Origin: Serratia grimesii NBRC 13537 | Lineage (GTDB): Bacteria; Pseudomonadota; Gammaproteobacteria; Enterobacterales; Enterobacteriaceae | Reading direction: 5' to 3' | DNA length: 64,000 nucleotides | Assembly (NCBI RefSeq): GCF_001590905.1 | Contig: NZ_BCTT01000011.1 | Location: 62,001 to 126,000 of the forward strand | In this document: in pieces, positions 28,316 through 37,587 of the stretch | Layout of the letters: every line of letters starts with the position of its first letter | Numbering within the stretch: the first letter of the stretch is position 1 | The notes under the pieces: generated by a model | Databases searched by the model: none | What the model saw: the letters and a program-made list of their open reading frames with translations, nothing else | Told to the model about the DNA's origin: nothing | Translations under genes and position numbers: made by a program

Positions 28316-28329
28316 GGGAAACTATTCCC
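28316..28329. promoter_or_regulatory. Candidate CidR operator
   Basis: Perfect inverted repeat GGGAA-ACTA-TTCCC in the 138-base gap between cidR and cidA. Confidence 0.4.
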
Positions 28330-28424
28330 TGATGGCATGATATTAATGATTTTAATTCATTTCAGGCTAGGTTTCCTGGCTGCGTATACTGTAAACCGTG
28401 AATTTTTGTTTGAGGTTAGTTTCC

Positions 28425-28847
28425 ATGTTACTGGCGTTACGCCATGCTGCCCCCAACGTGTTGAATCGACTACAGGTGCCAATCCAGGTTGCTTTGTATG
28501 CGGGGTTATTTCTTCTCGCCGATCGGCTGGTACAACAGTTTCATCTGCCGCTGCCTGCCAACATTGTCGGCATGCTGATGATGTTGGCGCTAATCCTGCT
28601 GCGCATTTTGCCATTGAACTGGGTCAAGGCCGGTTCTCGCTGGTTGCTGGCTGAGATGTTGCTGTTTTTCGTACCGGCAGTGGTCGCCGTGGTTAACTAT
28701 GCCCAATTGCTGATGGTCGAAGGCTGGAAGATTTTTTTGGTGATTGCGATTAGTACCATGTTGACGCTGGGAGCGACGGGGTTGGTGGTTGATCGTGTCT
28801 ATCGGCTGGAGGTCTGGTTACGTCGCCGGAAGCAGCACGATGAATGA
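28425..28847 (+). CDS. cidA: Holin-like protein CidA (LrgA family)
   Basis: 140 residues with four membrane helices (about 20-38, 45-65, 75-95, 105-128) and a basic tail WLRRRKQHDE. LrgA/CidA proteins are holin-like; with CidB-type partners they act in autolysis control or as pyruvate/acetate carriers. The ATG at 28425 has TGAGG nine bases upstream; a GTG at 28398 would add nine residues. The stop overlaps the cidB start. Confidence 0.87.
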   Translation: MLLALRHAAPNVLNRLQVPIQVALYAGLFLLADRLVQQFHLPLPANIVGMLMMLALILLRILPLNWVKAGSRWLLAEMLLFFVPAVVAVVNYAQLLMVEGWKIFLVIAISTMLTLGATGLVVDRVYRLEVWLRRRKQHDE

Positions 28848-29529
28848 TTTTATCCTCAGTATTGTCTGTTTTTTGGCGACATTGGCGCTCTATTTCGCCA
28901 ATAAAAAGCTTTATCGCCGTCGCCGTACTCTGCTGTTGATGCCGCTGGTACTGACACCGATGATCCTGGTGCTGTTGCTGGTGGTGACCCACACCTCATA
29001 TCAGGATTACATTGGCGAAACACACTGGTTGCTGTGGTTGTTGGGGCCCGCCACTATCGCCTTTGCGGTACCGGTATACGAGAATTTGCATATTATCCGT
29101 CGTCACTGGCTGTCGCTCAGCGCTGGGGTACTGACGGCAGTGTTGGTTGCAGTTTACAGCTCGGTATGGCTTGCTCGCGTGCTAACGTTGCCGGAAGAGG
29201 TTCAGCGCAGTCTGGCTGTGCGCTCCATAACCACACCATTTGCGCTGGAGGCCGCCAAGCAAATGGGGGGCCAACCGGATCTGGTGGCACTGTTTGTTGT
29301 GATCACCGGCGTGTTTGGCATGGCAGTGGGCGACATCCTGTTTTTGCGGCTGGCTGTACGCAGTAGCCTCGCGAAGGGAGCTGGGCTAGGTGCATCATCG
29401 CACGGTGCCGGCACGGCGAAGGCGTATGAAATGGGACAAGAAGAGGGTGTTGTATCCAGTCTGGTGATGATGTTAGCAGGGATTATTACGGTTATTGCCG
29501 CACCTTTGATTGGACAGCTGATGTGGTAA
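28840..29529 (+). CDS. cidB: CidB/LrgB family membrane protein
   Basis: 229 residues with about six membrane helices. LrgB motifs: GPATIAFAVPVYENLHIIRR, SITTPFALEAAKQMGG, and SSHGAGTAKAYEMGQEEG. It works with CidA, as pore or transporter for overflow metabolites and in programmed lysis. The start ATG lies in ATGAATGA, overlapping the cidA stop by eight bases, which implies translational coupling. Convergent with swrW. Confidence 0.9.
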   Translation: MNDFILSIVCFLATLALYFANKKLYRRRRTLLLMPLVLTPMILVLLLVVTHTSYQDYIGETHWLLWLLGPATIAFAVPVYENLHIIRRHWLSLSAGVLTAVLVAVYSSVWLARVLTLPEEVQRSLAVRSITTPFALEAAKQMGGQPDLVALFVVITGVFGMAVGDILFLRLAVRSSLAKGAGLGASSHGAGTAKAYEMGQEEGVVSSLVMMLAGIITVIAAPLIGQLMW

Positions 29530-29563
29530 ACCTGCGGCAACGTACGCCGCAGGTAGGTTAGGT

Positions 29564-32500
29564 TCAACGGATATCGGTTGATATAGCGGGAGATCGTGAA
29601 GACTCACGCAACACGCGGCCGATTTCGTCATGGTTGAAAATAATGGAGTGATGGTTACAGGCCAGAGGCTGTATGTGCAAATGATGACTAATCGAAGATA
29701 GCCCATTGTCCGCAATCGCCAAAAGCTCTTGCCCATCTCCCTGGTCGGTCATACTCAAATTCACGTCTTCGGTTGCCTTGAAGAGCGTAATGCGCGCGTG
29801 TTGCAAGGGAGCGCTGAGCGTTTCCTTATTCAGGGAGAGTTCTGTCGGCTCCGCACGCAATGCCCTTGCCGCAGCGTCACCCTCAATGCCTAGCATAGCC
29901 AGCATAGCCGCCAGCAAACCCGGCTCGCTGCGTATCTGGAAGGCCGTTTGATAGAAGGTATCCAGCAAAAATACCTGGATGTCACGGAAGCCTCGACTTT
30001 CAAGCTGCGCGGCCATTTCCAGAGCAATGAGCCCTCCCAGCGACCAACCTAAAAGGCGCACAGGGCGGGTGGGTGACAGCTTCATATGACCGAGATAATG
30101 GGATGCCAGTTCGCGCAATGAGGTGATATGCGGGTGGATAAACAAATTGTGGTTGTTGAGCCCCAATACGTTGAAAGAGCCCTCTAGCGAGATAGCCAAA
30201 TCATGGTAAATATCGCATCCGGTTACCGCGGGATGAACCATCCAGATATCGTCGGCGGCAATGGTCCGATTAAGACGCATCACCTGTTTAAAGTTAAAGT
30301 TGGTTTGATTTAGCCGCGCCAGTAGCTGCTGCAGAGGAGCCGCAGAAATCGGGGCGGTGGCATCAGAGACCGTTTCTGCCGTCAATGCGCGTGCTTGAGC
30401 GCGCAACGTTGGGTGAGCAAACAGGGTTTTTATGACCACCGGATAGCCACAGCGCTTCAGCTTGACCAAAAGTTGAATGGCATGCAGCGAATGCCCACCG
30501 AGTTCAAAGAAATCATCATCAAGACCAATCTGCGCGACGCCAAGCAGTTCCGACCATAATGCAGCAAGCTGTTGCTCTAATGCAGTTTGAGGGGCTTCAT
30601 ATTGCAACGAAACCTGCGTGGTCGCTGCGGGTGCCGGCAAGGCTTTGCGATCTAACTTACCGTTGGGCGAGAGTGGTAGAGCTTTTAGTCTGACAAAGGT
30701 AGAAGGCACCATATAATCTGGCAGGTGTTGCTGTAGCTGATGGCGCCACTGTGTTGAATGTGAGCCCTCATCCGGAGCGACAACATAAGCCACCAGGCGT
30801 TTTCCTCCGTGCCCATCTTCTCTTGCCAGTATTGCGGCATCCTCGACGCCTTCACATTGGCGTAGTTGCTGCTCGATTTCGCCCAGTTCGATACGCACTC
30901 CATGGATCTTGACCTGGAAATCATTTCTGCCCAAGTATTCGATGTTGCCATCCGGCAACCAGCGTGCGAGGTCACCCGTTTTATACAGACGTGCCTGAGG
31001 ATCAGGATTGAAAGGATCGGCAATAAAACGTTCTGCGTTTAACTCTGGACGATTCAGGTAACCGCGTGCGACCTGAATACCACCAATATGTAACTCGCCA
31101 GCTACGCCAGGCGGAAGGGGTTGTAACTGGGCATCCAAAATATGGAGCTGCGTATTGGCAATTGGTTTGCCAATAGGCACCAATGTCCGCTCGTCATTAG
31201 GGTGGCATTGCCAACTGGAAACATCCACGGCGGCTTCCGTTGGTCCGTAGAGATTGTGCAATTCCGCCTGAGGTAACTGTTGCAGGCAGCGGTGCACAGT
31301 GGCAAGCGGCAATGCCTCGCCACTGCACATAATACGGCGCAAGGAACCGCACTGCGCCATTTCGCCGTGCCGCAGAAACAGTTGCAGCATTGATGGGACA
31401 AAATGCAGTGTGGTTACGCGGTGTTGTGCGATACAGCTGCCGAGATAGTCGGGGTCTTGATGGCCGCCAGGTTTGGCAATCGCTAACTGTGCGCCGACCA
31501 TGAGCGGCCAGAAGAACTCCCAAACCGAGACATCAAAACTGAACGGCGTTTTTTGCAATACCACATCGTCGTGCGTCAGCGGATACGCGTGCTGCATCCA
31601 GAGCAGGCGATTGATAACTCCGCGGTGTTCATTCATGACCCCCTTGGGTTTTCCGGTCGAACCGGAGGTATAAATCACATATGCCAGGCTGCGCTGTGGG
31701 TCAGACACTTGCGGCGTAAGATTATCCTTGGGCTCCTGCTGCCACAGATGGCTATCATGTTGTAGGTGCAGCCGTGGAATAGCGATATCAAGGATGGGAT
31801 TCAATGCCTGTTCGCCTGCCGGGTCAATCAGGATGTATTTCGCACCACAATCTTGCAGCATATGGCGCAAACGATCTTGCGGGTAATCGGGATCAATGGG
31901 GACATAGGCCGCGCCAGACTTCAAAATGGCATACAGTGCTATCACCATTTCTGGGCTGCGATTGACGCAAACGGCGATGCGATCATCAGGCCGTATCCCT
32001 TGCTGGCGTAGATACCCGGCAAACTGATTTGCCTGCTGGTTCAACTGCAAATAGCTTATCTGCTGCTGCTCATAGCACAGCGCAGGTGCGTTTGGTGTAC
32101 GTAATACCTGCTGTTCTAGAAATTGATGTATGCCCTGCGGCATAGCCCAGGATTGCTGCGTATTATTCCATTCGTGGAAAATATGTTGCTGCTCGGCAGG
32201 CAGTAACAGTGGTAGTTGTCCCAGTGGCAGATTAACTTCGCCATCTAACAAGGTATCAAGCATTTGCACCACGCGGTTGGCAATACGCTCCCCGTCTTCA
32301 TGGCTAAACCAGGCTTGATTGAGATTGAACTCCAGTACTGGGTCATCGCCTGGGTGGTAGTGACGTAAGTAGATGCCCAATGGCAATTGTTCGTAGCCAT
32401 GATGCATGTTCTCAACTTTAAACTGACTCCCCTCCAGCTCAATGTCAGTCGGGAAGACTTCCAGCGAAAAGCTGACGTCAAATAGCTGACGTCTTCCCTG

Positions 32501-33508
32501 TTGATGCAGGTTCAGTTGGCGGTTAAGTTCGGCGATAGGGAACCGCTGATGACGGTAGCATTTACGCAGTTCGCTACCAATGTGCTGCAACAGGTGGGAA
32601 AAGGGTTGCTGTACGTCCACGTTGATATTAAGCGGAATCATGGAGGAGAACATGCCAAGCGTTTGCTTATGATCGCTGGTGCTGCGGTTATGCACTGGCA
32701 CCCCGATGGTGACATTATCCACCTGCCAAATGCGTGCGAACCAACTGGCAAGCAGAGCTACCATGAAGTGCATTGCCGAGCCGCCGTGATGAGCGGCATA
32801 GCGCTCCAACTGCAAGAAACGTTCTCGTGGCAAACGCTTTATGATTTGGCTGCTGGGATAGGTTTGCTGTTCGGTGTAATTGGGGCGGCGTTCCAATACG
32901 GATGGCGGAGCCGCTGCGAAACGTTCGAGCCACCAATCCCGATCGCGCTGATAGCGTGATGACTGAAGATAGGCGAGATCGCTAACCACGAAATCACTGT
33001 AACGTGAGTAACTTATTTCACTCTTCTCTCCCAGTTTTAGCTGCTTATACCGATCCATAATCATTCGGCTTAGTAACGAGATCGACGTACCATCCGCAAT
33101 CAGGTGATGGGATGCTAATAACCATAGCGTTGTTGAATCGTCGATTTTGGTTAAATGGCAACGCCATAACAGGTCTTCATAGAGTTGATAAGGTTGGATA
33201 AATATTTCCCGCAGATGGTTCTGTGCCTGACTGGCTGCATCTTCCTGATGTGAAAAATCGTTATAGTGAAGTTCAATGGATTTTTGACTGAGTGGGTGTT
33301 GAATGACGCCTTGTGGTGTTTCCTTCAGCGCGGTTTGTAACGCATCATGCTGTTGCTGAATATACTGGATAGCTTCTTTAAACAGTGGGAAAGAAATCTC
33401 CTTATCCACGCGCCAGAGGCATCCTACATTATACATTGGAATATCAGGGTTTAAGGTCTGATCTAACCATACGGCCTGTTGTACCGTCGTGAGAGAATAA
33501 GCGGACAC
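29564..33508 (-). CDS. swrW: Single-module nonribosomal peptide synthetase, serrawettin W1 synthetase type
   Basis: 1314 residues in the order C-A-T-TE. Condensation: HHLIADG at about 134-140. Adenylation: YTSGSTGKPKG near 615; pocket residues read from FSFDVSVWEF, TLHFVPSML, IMCSGEAL and NLYGPTEAAVD give D-V-W-H-M-S-L-V-D, the serine pattern of EntF. Carrier: FELGGHSLHAIQLL near 1004. Thioesterase: LLGWSLGGLIALE near 1156. Serratia marcescens SwrW/PswP is a lone enzyme of the same architecture and about 1310 residues that joins 3-hydroxydecanoyl and serine and dimerises the product. EntF is the alternative, but no enterobactin genes are nearby. GTG 33508 with GGAGGT seven bases upstream is chosen over ATG 33577. 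Confidence 0.82.
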   Translation of the reverse strand: MSAYSLTTVQQAVWLDQTLNPDIPMYNVGCLWRVDKEISFPLFKEAIQYIQQQHDALQTALKETPQGVIQHPLSQKSIELHYNDFSHQEDAASQAQNHLREIFIQPYQLYEDLLWRCHLTKIDDSTTLWLLASHHLIADGTSISLLSRMIMDRYKQLKLGEKSEISYSRYSDFVVSDLAYLQSSRYQRDRDWWLERFAAAPPSVLERRPNYTEQQTYPSSQIIKRLPRERFLQLERYAAHHGGSAMHFMVALLASWFARIWQVDNVTIGVPVHNRSTSDHKQTLGMFSSMIPLNINVDVQQPFSHLLQHIGSELRKCYRHQRFPIAELNRQLNLHQQGRRQLFDVSFSLEVFPTDIELEGSQFKVENMHHGYEQLPLGIYLRHYHPGDDPVLEFNLNQAWFSHEDGERIANRVVQMLDTLLDGEVNLPLGQLPLLLPAEQQHIFHEWNNTQQSWAMPQGIHQFLEQQVLRTPNAPALCYEQQQISYLQLNQQANQFAGYLRQQGIRPDDRIAVCVNRSPEMVIALYAILKSGAAYVPIDPDYPQDRLRHMLQDCGAKYILIDPAGEQALNPILDIAIPRLHLQHDSHLWQQEPKDNLTPQVSDPQRSLAYVIYTSGSTGKPKGVMNEHRGVINRLLWMQHAYPLTHDDVVLQKTPFSFDVSVWEFFWPLMVGAQLAIAKPGGHQDPDYLGSCIAQHRVTTLHFVPSMLQLFLRHGEMAQCGSLRRIMCSGEALPLATVHRCLQQLPQAELHNLYGPTEAAVDVSSWQCHPNDERTLVPIGKPIANTQLHILDAQLQPLPPGVAGELHIGGIQVARGYLNRPELNAERFIADPFNPDPQARLYKTGDLARWLPDGNIEYLGRNDFQVKIHGVRIELGEIEQQLRQCEGVEDAAILAREDGHGGKRLVAYVVAPDEGSHSTQWRHQLQQHLPDYMVPSTFVRLKALPLSPNGKLDRKALPAPAATTQVSLQYEAPQTALEQQLAALWSELLGVAQIGLDDDFFELGGHSLHAIQLLVKLKRCGYPVVIKTLFAHPTLRAQARALTAETVSDATAPISAAPLQQLLARLNQTNFNFKQVMRLNRTIAADDIWMVHPAVTGCDIYHDLAISLEGSFNVLGLNNHNLFIHPHITSLRELASHYLGHMKLSPTRPVRLLGWSLGGLIALEMAAQLESRGFRDIQVFLLDTFYQTAFQIRSEPGLLAAMLAMLGIEGDAAARALRAEPTELSLNKETLSAPLQHARITLFKATEDVNLSMTDQGDGQELLAIADNGLSSISHHLHIQPLACNHHSIIFNHDEIGRVLRESSRSPAISTDIR

Positions 33509-33755
33509 GGAACCACCTCCATAAATATAGGAAATAATCGACTTAAATAGGTGCGTAGTCGGTAAGTACTCGAACATTATAAGAGGTGATATTAGATTCG
33601 CCCAATTTCACATTAAACATTTTTAATTGTCTATGAAAATGATTTGAATTTAATTTATATTAAATTAAATGATTTGGATTTTTTTGTATTTTAATTTTCA
33701 TAATATCAATAGCAATTAAAAAGGGTTTATCATCTTATAAATATCCCGTTACGAT

Positions 33756-33780
33756 GACGACTATGTCGTCTTTTTGTTTT
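33756..33780 (+). terminator. Orphan intrinsic terminator on the plus strand
   Basis: GACGAC, loop TAT, GTCGTC, then TTTTTGTTTT. No plus-strand gene precedes it, so it may end a small RNA that is antisense to the swrW leader. Confidence 0.6.
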
Positions 33781-34161
33781 GTATTTATATGTTTTTTAAG
33801 GTTTTTTATGTCGTATGTACTGTGTTTGGATGAGGTTTTGTCAACAGTGCAGTGATGCCAGACTTCGACTTTATCTCGATTTTTTGCAGTAAGGATAAGT
33901 GAGCATACGTACCGGGTTCTCTATTTCAATTTTGCCAAATTGTCATCGATAGATTGCCAGGCCACTTTAAGTATCAGAGTTGCTAATGATATATTATTTA
34001 GTAATAAATAAGAGTTTTATCTACTTATTTAATTATTGGTGGGTTTTTATATACACGAGTTTAACGGTGGGCGTAAAAATGACAATTAAATTAAATTGGA
34101 ATGAATAATATGTTTTTATAATAAGTCAATTTACTAATTTATTGTGAAGATACCCTTATTC

Positions 34162-34187
34162 ATGGGGCCACGATGGCGTGGCCCCAT
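34162..34187 (-). terminator. Hairpin after the amidotransferase-like gene
   Basis: Eleven-base perfect stem ATGGGGCCACG / CGTGGCCCCAT with loop ATGG, 20 bases after the stop at 34208. No T-run follows on either side. Confidence 0.45.
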
Positions 34188-34207
34188 GGTATCTCAATCT
34201 TTGACGA

Positions 34208-34906
34208 TCAAATTGTTGCGGCAGTTTTGATCAGTTCTACGACCAGCGGGGACAGTTCGTTGCGTAATGCGGCCCGTTCGGACTGGAACAGTGTGGCGGC
34301 GTAAAAACGGTGCCCTGGCAGTTCTACCGATCGCACATCACCTTCGCTGTCGTGGCCGCTGATAATGAGTGGGTGCTGCTGTAGATCGGCGACAAACTCC
34401 GGATTAACACCAAAATTGCAGTGATAGCCTTCGTGCGTTTCAAGCTTGCCATATGTGCGTGCAGCCAGCGTATCCGGCTGGAAAATGATCGTGCCGCTTT
34501 TCTCGACTAACGAACAGCTCAGCGGGGCAATGACCAATCGACCGCCACTATCAGTCTCTGCATGGCCTGCATCATGCCAACCCATGACGTTACGGGCGTA
34601 TTCCACAATGGCATACTGGAATCCGCCGCAGGAACCCAGGAAGGGTATGTTTTGCTCACGTGCATAGCGGATAGCCATAAAGGCACCGTCATCATGATTG
34701 TACGGGCTACCAGGGACTACCCAGATCGCATCAAAATCTTGCAGTACTGAGGTAGCGGTAATGCTCTCTGTAGGTAGCCAGTGGGATTGAATATCGACGT
34801 CAAGGTGTGCAGCAGTGAGTTGGAGAGCAATAGGGATGGCCTGGTGAGAGACGGCCTGAGGAAGGTAATCACCGACCAGAGCAATGCGAACTTGAGCTTT
34901 CATCAT
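34208..34906 (-). CDS. Class I glutamine amidotransferase-like protein (CTP synthase C-terminal type)
   Basis: 232 residues. The fold is that of the CTP synthase glutaminase domain: VALVGDYL-type start, IWVVPGSPYNHDDGAF with the oxyanion strand, and the nucleophile elbow GSCGGFQYAIVEYARNVMG. Instead of the usual Phe-His-Pro-Glu near the C-terminus it has FQSER, so the catalytic histidine is replaced by glutamine and glutaminase activity is doubtful. No synthase domain is attached. Position between swrW and lpxP does not reveal a role. Alternative starts are the two adjacent ATG codons at 34906 and 34903. Confidence 0.8.
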   Translation of the reverse strand: MMKAQVRIALVGDYLPQAVSHQAIPIALQLTAAHLDVDIQSHWLPTESITATSVLQDFDAIWVVPGSPYNHDDGAFMAIRYAREQNIPFLGSCGGFQYAIVEYARNVMGWHDAGHAETDSGGRLVIAPLSCSLVEKSGTIIFQPDTLAARTYGKLETHEGYHCNFGVNPEFVADLQQHPLIISGHDSEGDVRSVELPGHRFYAATLFQSERAALRNELSPLVVELIKTAATI

Positions 34907-34984
34907 TTCATTTTCCTGTGCGGGTAAAAAAGGAGGTTACAGTAAAGCCGATCGCCAATCCGCAGTTTTTTAAACGCGGCGCAC

Positions 34985-35010
34985 AAAAAAGCCCGGCGTT
35001 GGCCGGGCTT
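34985..35010 (-). terminator. Intrinsic terminator of lpxP
   Basis: On the minus strand AAGCCCGGC, loop CAAC, GCCGGGCTTTTTTG. Confidence 0.9.
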
Positions 35011-35026
35011 GGAAATCAGGTTTTGC

Positions 35027-35947
35027 TCAGTACAGCGACGGGGCGCCGGCTGGCCGGGTTTTGAAGCGACGATGTAGCCACATATACTGTTCTGGAGCGC
35101 GCATGATCTCTTGCTCCACCACTTTATTCATGTAAGCCGCTGCGGCGATCTCATCGCCAATAGGATAATTCTCCAGCGCGGGTTGGATCAGCAAATCATA
35201 ACCACGGCCTTTCTCACGGCGAATCAATACGACCGGCACTAGCGCGGGTTTAGCCATACGTGCCAACATAAAGGTGCCGCTGGTGGTGGCCGCCTGATCG
35301 ACAGCAAAAAGAGGTGCGAACACGCTGCCACGTGGGCCGTAATCTTGATCCGGAGCGAACCACACGGCTTCACCGCGTTTGAGGGCCTGAACCATACCAC
35401 GCAGATCTTTGCGATCGAGCATGGCCTTGTTGGAACGCATACGGCCTTTGGTTTGCGCCCACTCCATCGCTTTATTATTATGCGGGCGATACATTGCCAT
35501 CATCGGCTGACAGAGCCCCATGGCACGGCCACCCAGCTCCAGCGACATAAAGTGCACACCAATGACCAGAACGCCACGCTGATTCTGCTGTGCGAATTTC
35601 AGGTGGTTGATACCGGAAACGTTGAACCAGCGTTTGACGCGCTTATCTGACCAGAACCAGGCCATGCCGGTTTCCAGCAGGCCCATACCGAGGGATTCGA
35701 AGTTGCCGACCACTTTGCGCTCGCGCTGCGCCACGTCCATGTCTGGGAAGCACAGTTCCAGGTTACGACGGGTAATAGAAACCCGGCGTTTCAGGAATCG
35801 CATTGAGGTACGCCCCATCCACACGCCAAGCTTGTGCAGCAGCGGGTAGGGGAGTTGAACCAGCAGGAACAGGCAAGCCAGGCCGAACCACGTAAACCAG
35901 TAGCGCGGATGCAGCAGGGCCAATTTGAATTTTTGCGGACGCTTCAT
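35027..35947 (-). CDS. lpxP: Kdo2-lipid IVA palmitoleoyltransferase LpxP
   Basis: Inner-membrane acyltransferase adding a secondary acyl chain to lipid A; E. coli LpxP adds palmitoleate in the cold. 306 residues (E. coli 306). A membrane anchor lies at about 17-35; the catalytic HX4E motif is HFMSLELGGR, followed by GLCQPMMAMYRPHNNK, GRMRSNKAML and FAPDQDYGPRGS. These blocks are closer to LpxP than to its paralogue LpxL (which has HFLTLELGAR and GVYRPNDNP). C-terminus MWLHRRFKTRPAG is common to both. No clear ribosome site before ATG 35947. Monocistronic with its own terminator. Confidence 0.88.
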   Translation of the reverse strand: MKRPQKFKLALLHPRYWFTWFGLACLFLLVQLPYPLLHKLGVWMGRTSMRFLKRRVSITRRNLELCFPDMDVAQRERKVVGNFESLGMGLLETGMAWFWSDKRVKRWFNVSGINHLKFAQQNQRGVLVIGVHFMSLELGGRAMGLCQPMMAMYRPHNNKAMEWAQTKGRMRSNKAMLDRKDLRGMVQALKRGEAVWFAPDQDYGPRGSVFAPLFAVDQAATTSGTFMLARMAKPALVPVVLIRREKGRGYDLLIQPALENYPIGDEIAAAAYMNKVVEQEIMRAPEQYMWLHRRFKTRPAGAPSLY

Positions 35948-36303
35948 ATGAACTCATTTATGCATTAAGAGGGGCAGCAACCTGTAACGCATAAAGATCC
36001 ACTCAATTGCGATACAACCACTCAGACACCCAGACATCACTATCGTTTAGCCAGATTCCATAATTGACTAAATCTTTACACTCGAAGGGCGGTTCGCGCT
36101 GCTATCAGGCTTCGGAGGGATGGCTGTAGGCCAGCGAAGGCGGCTCTAGGAATCTGTATTATACCACACAATACGAGCTCTAAAGGTAGAGTGGCATACG
36201 AATATTCTCATTCGTATTGACAGAAGATTGATATAACACCACATAAGAAAAAGGCGCCGCCTCTTTCGAGGTTGCGCCTTTTCAACATGCTAACTGACTA
36301 GTA
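35948..36303. other. lpxP-fis intergenic region
   Basis: Upstream region of lpxP and terminator of fis. It contains a perfect 8-base inverted repeat ATACGAAT-N6-ATTCGTAT at 36196-36217, about 250 bases before lpxP. No gene is seen. Confidence 0.5.
36247..36283 (-). terminator. Intrinsic terminator of the dusB-fis operon
   Basis: AAAAGGCGC...CCTC, loop TTTC, GAGG...GCGCCTTTT. Two stem blocks with a small mismatch between them. Confidence 0.88.
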
Positions 36304-36600
36304 TCAGTTCATGCCGTATTTTTTCAATTTCTTACGCAGCGTACCACGGTTGATGCCCATCATCAGGGCGGCACGGGTCTGGTTGCCACGGGTGTATTGC
36401 ATCACCATGTCCAACAGTGGCTGTTCAACTTCAGCCAATACCAGCTCATACAGGTCGTTAACGTCTTGACCATTCAGTTGAGCAAAATAGTTCTTCAGTG
36501 CTTGTTTAACCGAGTCACGCAGAGGCTTTTGAGTCACTTGATCCTGTGAGTTCACGGTTGAAACGGTCAGTACGTCAGAATTTACGCGTTGTTCGAACAT
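36304..36600 (-). CDS. fis: DNA-binding nucleoid protein Fis
   Basis: 98 residues, identical in length to E. coli Fis. The N-terminal beta-hairpin arm ([20 protein letters not shown]) that activates site-specific invertases is followed by four helices, ending in the helix-turn-helix [20 protein letters not shown]. Fis bends DNA, stimulates rRNA promoters and shapes the nucleoid in fast growth. Second gene of the dusB-fis operon, 21 bases after dusB. Confidence 0.99.
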
Positions 36601-36621
36601 AGTTCTGTCAGCTCTTTTTTG

Positions 36622-37587
36622 TTACGCAAGATTTTCGAAATATGCCTCCAACGCCTCCAGCTGTTCGCTGGCATCCTCTATGGCGTTGAATGTGCGCCGA
36701 AACTGGTCATTCGGGGCGTGCTCCTGGAGATACCAGGATACGTGCTTACGAGCAATCCGGAATCCCTTGCCTTGGCCATAAAAGCCGTGCAATTCCCGAA
36801 TATGCCCTATCAACAAACGCTTAACCTCGCCAAGTGGCAGAGGGGGCAGCAGTTCCCCAGTGTCCAGATAATGCTGGATTTCCCGGAAGATCCAGGGTCT
36901 CCCCTGAGCAGCACGGCCTATCATCAGGGCATCAGCCCCAGTGTAGTCGAGCACTGCTCTGGCTTTATGCGGGTCAGTAATGTCCCCATTCGCGATAATC
37001 GGAATGGAAACACTCTGCTTAACTGCCCGAATGCTGTCGTACTCCGCGTTGCCGTTGAACAGGCAGGCACGGGTTCGGCCATGAATAGTCAGGGCTTGTA
37101 TACCACAATCTTCGGCCAGTTGGGCAATCTCTACACAGTTACGGTGTTCTGGCGCCCAGCCGGTGCGAATCTTAAGCGTAACCGGCACATCCACAGCATT
37201 AACCACTGCGTGGAGGATCTGTTTAACCAGGTCCGGGTACTGCAGTAATGCAGACCCTGCAAGCTTCCGGTTCACTTTTTTGGCCGGGCATCCCATATTG
37301 ATGTCGATGATCTGCGCACCACTGGCCACGTTAATACGTGCAGCGGCAGCCATATCATCTGGGTCGCATCCGGCAATCTGCACGGAACGGATCCCTGGTT
37401 CATCGCTATGTACCATACGCAGACGCGACTTATCCGTCCGCCACACCTCCGGATTGGAGGAGAGCATTTCGGATACAGCCATCCCAGCACCCATTGCATG
37501 ACATAGGGTTCTAAATGGGCGATCTGTAATGCCGGCCATCGGGGCCGCAATCAGGCAATTTGTAAGCTGGTGGTGTCCAATGCGCAT
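36622..37587 (-). CDS. dusB: tRNA-dihydrouridine(17) synthase DusB
   Basis: FMN enzyme reducing U17 in tRNA. 321 residues, as in E. coli. Motifs: [20 protein letters not shown] at the barrel start, the catalytic cysteine in [20 protein letters not shown] at about 100, [13 protein letters not shown] and [16 protein letters not shown] 37587 ([10 protein letters not shown]) is chosen because it gives the family start; a frame extending to 37689 adds 34 unrelated residues. First gene of the operon with fis; the operon promoter must lie in 37588-37950. Confidence 0.96.
   Translation of the reverse strand: MRIGHHQLTNCLIAAPMAGITDRPFRTLCHAMGAGMAVSEMLSSNPEVWRTDKSRLRMVHSDEPGIRSVQIAGCDPDDMAAAARINVASGAQIIDINMGCPAKKVNRKLAGSALLQYPDLVKQILHAVVNAVDVPVTLKIRTGWAPEHRNCVEIAQLAEDCGIQALTIHGRTRACLFNGNAEYDSIRAVKQSVSIPIIANGDITDPHKARAVLDYTGADALMIGRAAQGRPWIFREIQHYLDTGELLPPLPLGEVKRLLIGHIRELHGFYGQGKGFRIARKHVSWYLQEHAPNDQFRRTFNAIEDASEQLEALEAYFENLA

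Larger units (their letters stand above)
33509..34207. other. AT-rich swrW leader and upstream region
   Basis: About 700 bases, strongly AT-rich, with no credible protein gene. It must carry the swrW promoter on the minus strand. A plus-strand intrinsic terminator at 33756-33780 has no gene to serve, and a long hairpin at 34162-34187 follows the amidotransferase-like gene. Confidence 0.5.

Noticed and set aside
33509-33577. ATG 33577 as start of swrW
   Set aside because: The extra 23 residues have no family counterpart, while GTG 33508 has GGAGGT at ideal distance.
33590-34010. Fur box upstream of swrW
   Set aside because: The best stretch (near 33980-34000) matches only about 11 of 19 consensus positions in very AT-rich DNA, which is expected by chance.
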